Assembly (NCBI GenBank): GCA_039096225.1
Contig: JBBPEB010000017.1
Location: forward strand, 765,001-807,500
DNA length: 42,500 bases
Reading direction: 5' to 3'
Origin: Blastocystis sp. Blastoise
Lineage: Eukaryota > Sar > Bigyra > Opalinata > Blastocystidae
The notes under the pieces are model-generated. The model ran no database searches. It saw only the letters and a list, made by a program, of their open reading frames with translations, and was not told the DNA's origin. Positions within the stretch are counted from its first letter, which is position 1. Every line of letters begins with the position of its first letter. Positions 35,501-42,500 of this stretch are shown here, in pieces. The position numbers and the translations under genes were made by a program.

Positions 35501-37207
35501 ATATCTTGGCCTAATACTGAAATTGGTGAATCTGTTTCTATGACTTGTCCTGAAGGTCAACAAGGTAGTCTTACTAGAGTTTGTTTAGAAGGTAGTATTT
35601 GGAGTGGAATTACTAGTACTTGTCATACAGAAATACTTGAATGTCCTGAATTTACATATTCTATTTATGATTATATTTTTGTATTTGAAGCTACAAATGC
35701 TGGTAGTACTGCTAGTGTTATTTGTGGTTCTGGTCATTTATCTATAGAATGTGATTCTGAAGGTAATTGGAAATATCCTGTTATTAATAATTGTGGTAGT
35801 TGTAAAGCTGGTGAATATGAAAAGCCTATTGATGATAGTGATAAACATATTTGTGTTGAATGTACTGAAGGTCATTATTGTAATGGTGGTGAAGATCAAC
35901 CTCAATGTCCTGAAAATCAATATGCTCCTGCTGGATCTAGTGAATGTCTTTCTTGTCCTAATGGTCATATACTTACAAATAAAAATGGTAATTATGATTG
36001 TTTAGTTTGTGAAGTTGGTCAAAAGTTTATTAATGGTCATTGTGAGAATACAAAGATATGTCTTGGTGATACTACTGCTGATGGTACTTACTGGAAACCT
36101 GTTAATGTAGGTGAAGAGATTTCTGCTCCTTGTGTTGGTGATAATGTACGTGGTGAAATGTTTAGAAAATGTATTGATGAAAGTAATGAAGATATTAATG
36201 GTGTTTGGGATAAAGTAAATACTGATAATTGTTTACCTAAAGTACCTCCTGAAGGAGAGAAATTTGTTGTATTCTATTTACAATATCATAAAGTACCTCA
36301 AAGTATATATAATCAAGATGAAGCTGAATATGATAATGTACGTGCTTTAGTTCAAACATTTGCTTTTTCATTATCATTCTTACATACTATTGATGTAGGT
36401 CAAGATATTCATGAAACTATTGATAATGGTATTACAGATACTCATCCTTATACTAAATTTAATTTAACTATTTCTGTACAACAATCTTTTGATGCTCCTT
36501 CTTTCTTAAGAGGTAATCTTAATTATTTAGTTAAATATACAAGAAGATTAGATGAATTAACATATCATTATGATTATTATATTATGATTGAAGGTGAAGC
36601 TGATATATATCAATATTATACTTATTGTTATAATGAAGAATATAATAAGAAAGTAGCTGTTGGTGATTATTTATATACTCCTTGTGAACATTTAGAAGAG
36701 AATAGTATAGCTACTATGGTTGGTGAAGTAGCTACTTTATGTGATTATGATTATGATTTACATATGACTATTTGGAGAGAAAGTAAATATAAAGGTTGTA
36801 AACCTATTTATCCTATTCAAAATAATCATGCATTTATTGATATGTTCTATATTGTTAAATATACTGTAGCTTCTAATTATTATTGTGGTGCTGTTCGTAA
36901 CTTCTTCCATAAATATATTCATTATGTAAATAATGTTATTTATGATTATGATATTTATTCTTTTAAGAATATTACTATTGATGGTGCTGTTGCTACTCAA
37001 TTCACTTGTCGTTTTGAAACTCATGCTGATAAAGTTACTCAAGTTAAGAATAAACTTCAAAATATTAGTGATTTACTTTATGAATTAGTCTATCAAGCTA
37101 TACCTAATGTATTATCTCCTAGCGTTGATATTGTTATTCCTACTGATGATGTTATTAATATCACTTATTATCAAGATAATCAAAATAAAAAGAGAGTTCG
37201 TTTGTAA
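26534..37207 (+). CDS. Giant secreted modular protein (HormR-like, LamG-like, Ig-like, WSC, Cys-rich)
   Basis: A single 3557-codon exon. Residues 35-60 form a hydrophobic signal or anchor (HLLILDLILFIIQIQIINAL) after a long basic N-terminus, so the true start may be later. Modules by eye: Cys-rich units with the pattern WPxT...CxxGxxGxxxRxC...W...C, like adhesion-receptor HormR domains, at about 90-246 and five more at about 2615-3031; LamG/concanavalin-like folds at 403-543 and 938-1093; bacterial-type Ig-like strands at about 663-770; six Asp at 1500-1505; a WSC carbohydrate-binding domain at about 2129-2214 (DTYCIENQ...QDECKEYC...CICYP...KCGGSS); a putative Ig (He_PIG) unit at about 2760-2816; ephrin-receptor-like Cys-rich repeats at about 3086-3173. 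No C-terminal membrane helix, so it is probably secreted or wall-bound. No introns and extreme T/A third-position bias, unlike the intron-dense neighbours. Confidence 0.85.
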   Translation: MEWKKRNSTSISSYIFYFNLFLKYSKHEKLYQKYAYIIYSHLLILDLILFIIQIQIINALSSGVIEEAGAQLTMNSVVSRASTANGVESNYCSSEGEWPRTKQDNIATLPCGDSQYYYGVRSRSCIKGKPATWGEEENGCHLYTCDETVDNGHIFNKIQVNSYITIEDQEENKYYVKYCDDKHTWSGTEAFSMDHACLAKTQNGLFWPATEKGFNRFVSCGIGKSGYAERHCGNNGWEEITSNSCSIASSHVSITIPNDASYYSNIPIYITCSLVECKINENKLQLSNGATLKYDYNNKEKVSQYTIMISRGSNPLNITLLTDSIVDTNNEVIIHDLSLPYEMFIPFVTDGYINESFMSDDLTHLNSSILLETTEEGVHIIDQPLYVGEKFYDIHSNKFEGAEGGEVSISFWFKIDEERPQILFAIPNDKDTYENINNYDFYISIDDMGFVHIHTGYYDDCDVSSFIPVADVWNHIGFTYFSDIKEGTNKKYFINGQIFSCEHKDAYYPVLGSTYQLGSGGITISDFTVYKTAVADNIWKAKFNEQNDKPFIYLKSLTSSNNYKVTCTFTFSTDITLENVNKYKLLPEGHTKDFTVEWNTSNNKQYTATITFPTRSYNVDECPSVILMIQNGFIRDANDKKKKNDMEKFIINYDCTKAPILEPAATNPVISSVSPAVGNIEDDQIITLTWDQDVICNNDIKIYYRQSDSFNGELLSTDFTVYKNYISILPPYGLLHNRNIYFIIPAGSCTDLSGTKTSELYTNPEDKWTIPHATTPYTGSLTCDGENNQKISSFLITCTLSFNRNVTFIDYVNKIHIVGGEMSIPQPYDNYILFYVYPTFTKPSSITDNNYVDISYTITVDESIAKDLARIPTYSSSLEVTINSQYNPILRYYKYNQNGNNYESNNKDCIIPNAGNDAWGKNFDDEKKAFLHNEERGSFYCSNTNDISFLAPVSNSFLTIQFWYFTSTNDITITFIEKYFSNNVLDYKIALSNGAIIIQTASEGNAGLTTNAPTPGYWHQITLVMQSISANSKIDLYIDGVFALTGEVLLSKSYYNLGSDALYIGSNNEFSMSETIFYAYLLEETTIKNNFEKYARPIISIENFQMSECGPFTFDVVSNKKTHGLVENDFIVNPKDSIKFEIQTTSSGTIYNIVAVPISEGQVSIRIAENALLSDYNKGSLTSDEIVIRTSFCINRDPKLIWTSPEPCVRNYNQFIIDFSNNDYPLDYDMFTSNSLGSIQALSVSGRKVIGYYVLNALTDLGVKGYVYYKNDVCGENKNEECSWSLTFAYQFTGIYAPYYDQDTLRTYHYNQLRFEYAIMNEIVLSAEVGCGEMVAIGFRQISEKQGIINRGYSCAFQSVEKTGIVCYNLNKYVGNTVSTRYFTPVSPKHDVCNEDETVTIWLKIGGNKIFAGRGNYEDENSYSFSISGDSSSTNVLPYVFIYHTINDHNPFFLENIKIQPSIVVPGDDGSDNTFTPVNDCIEYQPGMDTSNKNFNCHIDDDDDDENSEYQKKCLKTSLTMDTSDSNNIKGTLMFDNYLSAYHNISYRSFICNNCYAYNVQLITGSNCHNHHAMYTFDVHVINKKLDFTVSLPIKKACEDRHHEYDRRCNCRVTYTGNLHSEQVDQITAELTWNELTNTNSLPIYVTLTFNRQYEAKLEDFIIEKGGKILHVEPTSTGGIISVIPEDTEGTPLVEHLRNHFICRVKSHIIEEGELYSPEASIDIITSVPTGVNMEYVGVTDTIYSEAWKGLEHGFIGFMFTLSGYGNLNIDLSPAPHTIPGIYRLHLDNNIDGVYELQRRTSIKNWETITSFTDKKVNGKENQYKITFVDSIFTLSVLQGINYPIDTTLFTYNCGTFKPLYYGFSTDVQSLILTDINNLYVDNGDYEWKDLSISISQYSSIQDLPIYITVNSDIIVPLEKWILFNGYMSVGKNTNEFYFYPNSYDGQSSFYLDSRIPNEQNILTKTSSVFVVYLGSKISSIYLPKLYTQDNTPIYNELMKFDEINTLELPVTVKTETNNKLNMILYSSLTSKNYNYFEISLCGRPSISYYEYKKNKQSSQAPASMSIDCTQESSGRIQVTEDNGKISVTYYYNSANWVFLEVSSIYTLSYYTFQLSDSFASVQMARPFTDTYCIENQNIYSDFITSDTMSQDECKEYCGPYHAYFGLLNGNKCICYPNIAYIYGSRVNNDKCSKSCIGDNSQKCGGSSYLTIIPTRYVSYFSNQYSYNRLLTKVDSLTYEYGVSYDELSIKMTDTTKNTIYNSPLYVMDAPKEYTVSTRFYIPVSGPTESVGFVVYDDDRNTIITMCTIEINKTKGWSIISNSPNNNNGNGVLLNGAAHEWNSINGWLRLSRDNEGIYKCSYRLEDPLWSEPIIDNTHTEVIGKKLGLYSVLQYNQIISFTEFTFTSDYERAYVYASHNLAYEQFSKDHYIYLTFSENFQIYKDTKFNMKNCLVKDVVPLSHSSYIVYLTTPYPGSFSFNIPKDVSGDLSEQGNYPLGYGCDAGCSSSLDGSYNPEFITVLLTNKGMKYIDAYGMYANLVYVTFDKEVVDFDVTKLIMRNLEYVGSYVVDKFNVALYVRFIQVSSGSIVLPANSVYTKDKITNKQSNTLILTIDAYCKRYTSYENGVIMFYPDTLPGSEQYRQCSSEYDGYVSKRCNIFGQWESEDLSGCQKKKCSSVTENGYTWPITEIGQDAELNCPFGYTGSITRYCRYTCSKPVWGEIINTCEKSDSGESNVAYKKVVDRIYNEIEFPLEIKGTIQTVDVPLPNGLSFTIKNDGIHISGKYLNTTPYTGKHVLKITNGNVVTTYTLEIILTDFCVYDGETYGKNSIITVPCGEGYTGTRTMKCTVCNSCVSLDWMVTSNTCQVLQCSQNIDEIYSLTWPSTMVGSSVILDCPYGQEGSVTRTCQAGQIWSDITYDCQIPQCSSNIDSIYNINWPATNVLTTATSPCPTGLSGSITRFCNTNKQWGPVVNTCTVPQCSAEVDNQYEISWPNTEIGESVSMTCPEGQQGSLTRVCLEGSIWSGITSTCHTEILECPEFTYSIYDYIFVFEATNAGSTASVICGSGHLSIECDSEGNWKYPVINNCGSCKAGEYEKPIDDSDKHICVECTEGHYCNGGEDQPQCPENQYAPAGSSECLSCPNGHILTNKNGNYDCLVCEVGQKFINGHCENTKICLGDTTADGTYWKPVNVGEEISAPCVGDNVRGEMFRKCIDESNEDINGVWDKVNTDNCLPKVPPEGEKFVVFYLQYHKVPQSIYNQDEAEYDNVRALVQTFAFSLSFLHTIDVGQDIHETIDNGITDTHPYTKFNLTISVQQSFDAPSFLRGNLNYLVKYTRRLDELTYHYDYYIMIEGEADIYQYYTYCYNEEYNKKVAVGDYLYTPCEHLEENSIATMVGEVATLCDYDYDLHMTIWRESKYKGCKPIYPIQNNHAFIDMFYIVKYTVASNYYCGAVRNFFHKYIHYVNNVIYDYDIYSFKNITIDGAVATQFTCRFETHADKVTQVKNKLQNISDLLYELVYQAIPNVLSPSVDIVIPTDDVINITYYQDNQNKKRVRL

Positions 37208-38653
37208 TTCTAAAAACATTCAATAACTATTTTTATTCCTACTCTATTTTATTTATTTATATATATAAAAGTTGTATTTACTTTAATAATTTGCTTTAAT
37301 TATATTGTTATTTTTTTTTCTTTTTAATTTTTATATAATTTCTTTTTTATAATCTATATATATATTTTTCTTTGTAAGTATTATTATTATTCTTGTTAAT
37401 ATATATATCTACTATCTTAAGTATATATTGTTACCTTTTCAGATTTTACTGATTATTTTAATATATATATGTATATATATTAAAATATTCTTATATATAA
37501 TTTATTTTTTTTTTATAATTTTTTTCTAAACCATATATATATTTATTTTTTTTTTTAAATCTATTCTCTTTTTTTACTAATTATATATACAATTTTTTCT
37601 ACTCTCTTATTATTATTTTTTTTTTTATAAATTATTTAATACTTTTTTAATATTTTTTTATATTATGTATATCTTTTTTCTTATCTATTTTTTCTGCTAT
37701 CTCTATGTATATTTTTAATTATAAATATATATATTTCTAAGTTTATTTTATTATTAGAGAACTTGTCACTCTCTTTTTTTATTTATCTTCAGCAATATAT
37801 ATATTTATATAAATATTGTATGTAGTATATTTTTCTTTCATTTCGTTAGTGTTTTTCTATATTTATTTATTTATTTGTATTTTCCATTATATTATATATA
37901 TATTTTTAAATCTTATTTTTAAACCATAAATTTTTTAAATTCATGGTTCTTTATATAAATATATTTTTATTTAAAGCAATTTATAATTAATTCATTTATA
38001 GTACTTCTTTTTATATATACTCATTTTAGTCTTAGGCTCTATTTTTATTGTATGTCGACTTTTCACTTTGTATTTCTTTATATATATATATTTTATTTTT
38101 TATTTACATTTTACATTGCTTTTTTATATTATTATATATATTTTTATTGTTATTTTATATTTTCGTATACATACCTATCTAGTCCAAATTTGTGTTTTGT
38201 TATTATTATTTATCAATAAGAAATGATATGTATAGTATTGCTAGTTACTATTCCCATCGTTTATATAATATTATACAACGAGTATAACTAATAATGAAAG
38301 AATTGTTTTTAAATGATATATCTGCTTTCGTGTTTATATTTTATTCTTCATATATAATTCAATTAACATATTGAATTATATTTTTATTTGTATATTGAGT
38401 CTTATAATGATAAAGAAATATGTAAATATTTTAGAGAAACAAACAAGCATATTATTTTTATAAAATAAAATACTGTAAGCATAAATTGAATTCTTTTATA
38501 GATATAGAATAAACATATAATTTTAACAAACACAACACATATATTTATAGCACAGAATCATGAATACAAAAAAAAGTGACATAAATTATTAGTATAAATA
38601 ACCATATTAAACAAAGAACATATATATATAATATTTTTAAAGAATAAAAAGTT
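37208..38653. other. Convergent intergenic region, T-rich then AT-rich
   Basis: From 37208 to about 38170 the plus strand is dominated by T runs and TATATA words, probably the 3' UTR and flank of the giant gene. The remainder has no feature I can support. Ends at the PPAT stop codon. Confidence 0.6.
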
Positions 38654-41118
<2,465 letters not shown>

Positions 41119-42397
41119 CTTGTTCTATTCACAATAAATGGCAAATATCAACAAAATTATAATATAGTCCTGAAATAAAGGTGACAAAAGTATTCCATTC
41201 CCGTGAAAACATAACCGTCGACCAGTCATTTTTCGAAAGTTTGTTTAAACGTTTTTTTCTGTGGAAATACTGGTTGGTTTTTCTTTTTGATGAACGATTG
41301 GTTAATAATTATATAAAGTCTCAATCACTTTAAAGAAAAAGAAAATGTATCTATTTTCTTTCATTTAGGTGGACAACTTATTAAAGAATAACTTTAGTTA
41401 ATTCGGCTGGTTTTTACTCAACAAAGTCCAAAATGCTTGTTATATATATATATAAAGTATTCTCTATATTAGATCTAATTACTGCGAAAATACTAATTAG
41501 AAAGTAATTATTATTTTTTTATTTTTTGTTAGATTTATTTGAAAAATACATGACATATGTATTTGAAGATATTAAGTGATCCCTTTAAATATTTTTTAAG
41601 AATTTATAAATGAGTAATTCACCTAAAAGAAAACAATTACGTTTTTTGGCAACAAAAAAATTTTTTATTTTTTTTATTATATATAATAAACAAAGATTTT
41701 TAAAATTTTCCTCTTTTCAATTAAGAACTATCAAGTTTGTTAATTAACACTCATTAATAAGAGCGTGATGTATAAACCATATCGCATATATATCTGAAAA
41801 AAATAATTGAAATATTTATAATCACAATTTTAATACATATTATATTAACATTCCCATTACTATTGATGAAAATCGTATATATATTGGCTAGTTACCTGAT
41901 ATCAACTAATAACAACACAAATAATTACTAAATTCATATGTTTTATGAGTGAAAAAAAACATCTTACAAGAAATGACGAAATAATGGATGGAGTAACTCC
42001 CACACTCATAAATAAATAATCTGCATAGATTGCTAATTAATTCTAAACTAGATATGACATCATTTTATCAATAATGAAAGAATTTTCATCAATTAAATTT
42101 ATATTTCAATTCAAACTAAATAAAGATAATGAAATCATGTACATTCATAATCAATTGCTGTCTCTTAAGAATAAAAACAATTATGAAAACTTATTCATTT
42201 CTCCTTTTCCCTTGTTTGAACGAGTCGAGAAAAATTGCCAAAGAAAACGTTTTTGTTTATATTCACGGGAAAATCGTGAACATGTTCTTATTTTTTTTCT
42301 CTTTTATAAATTGTTCTTGTTCAATTCTTTTCTTTAAATCTGTGTATGTTGCCTAATCTACATATAATATATTATTACAATGACTATAGAATAAAAA
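41119..42397. other. Divergent intergenic region
   Basis: Between PPAT (-) and the gene starting at 42398 (+), so both promoters are expected here. T-rich block near 41520-41700. An 87-codon frame at 42074-42337 shows no family resemblance and is not called. Nothing else seen. Confidence 0.55.
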
Positions 42398-42500
42398 ATG
42401 AACGCTCTTGGATTAATGAATAATAAACAATCTCCTTCTTCTCAAGGTACATCTTCTGCTGCTAAGAAAAATACTCCTCCTCCTACTGGAATTAATAAAG
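42398..42500 (+). CDS. Start of an unidentified gene, truncated by the window edge
   Basis: The ATG at 42398 follows an A-rich leader (ATAAAAAATG) and opens 34 codons to the end of the window: MNALGLMNNKQSPSSQG, then TSSAAKKNTPPPTGINK. Ser/Pro/Asn-rich, consistent with a disordered N-terminus, with codon use like the other intact genes. No family can be named from this much. Confidence 0.5.
   Translation, partial: MNALGLMNNKQSPSSQGTSSAAKKNTPPPTGINK

Noticed and set aside
27800-37060. Many frames of 60-120 codons on both strands within the giant gene
   Set aside because: Shadows of a very A/T-biased coding sequence; compositions follow the real frame and show no motifs.
42074-42356. Two overlapping frames of 75-87 codons upstream of the last gene
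   Set aside because: No family resemblance, overlapping each other, in a divergent promoter region.

Overview
The window is nuclear DNA from an extremely AT-rich eukaryote, most likely a protist or an early-diverging fungus; I cannot place it more closely. Evidence: GT-AG introns that can be solved exon by exon from conserved proteins, codons ending almost always in A or T, TA and AAT microsatellites inside introns, Asn/Ser-rich proteins, and a multidomain secreted protein. No bacterial, plasmid or CRISPR feature was seen.

Layout. 1-548 (-): 5' end of a gene with a PEP synthase/PPDK-type nucleotide-binding domain. 1776-9542: gene-poor block bounded by inverted repeats (about 123 bp), the right one split by a 462-bp foldback insertion; inside are remnants of a decayed multi-exon gene, a tRNA-like sequence and more than 2 kb of TA satellite. 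10852-11522 (+): small secreted ML/NPC2-like protein. 11813-14434 (+): six-exon gene for a FYVE-related zinc-finger membrane protein. 15291-19996 (-): XPO1/CRM1 nuclear export receptor, 16 exons, 1057 aa. 20143-20304: a MITE with terminal inverted repeats and a 10-bp target duplication. 20679-21848 (-): five-exon MEA1-like acidic protein. 22906-24390 (-): MORN-repeat protein. 26534-37207 (+): intronless 3557-aa secreted modular protein (HormR-like, LamG-like, Ig-like, WSC and Cys-rich modules). 38654-41118 (-): glutamine PRPP amidotransferase, 11 exons, 518 aa. 42398-end (+): start of an unidentified gene.

The genes are unrelated in function and show no operon-like linkage: purine synthesis, nuclear export, lipid/membrane-associated factors and cell-surface or secreted proteins.

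The strongest unusual signals concern introns. Two genes each contain an intron that only splices in frame as a minor-spliceosome (U12) AT-AC intron: donors ATATCCTTTT and ATATCCTATA, branch-like TTCCTTAAT and TACCTTAAT, AC acceptors 8-9 nt downstream. Other introns consist of nothing but G(TA)nG, so a whole intron is a pure dinucleotide repeat. In the ML-like gene two introns lack a GT donor and share an odd GGAT...AG|GG junction.
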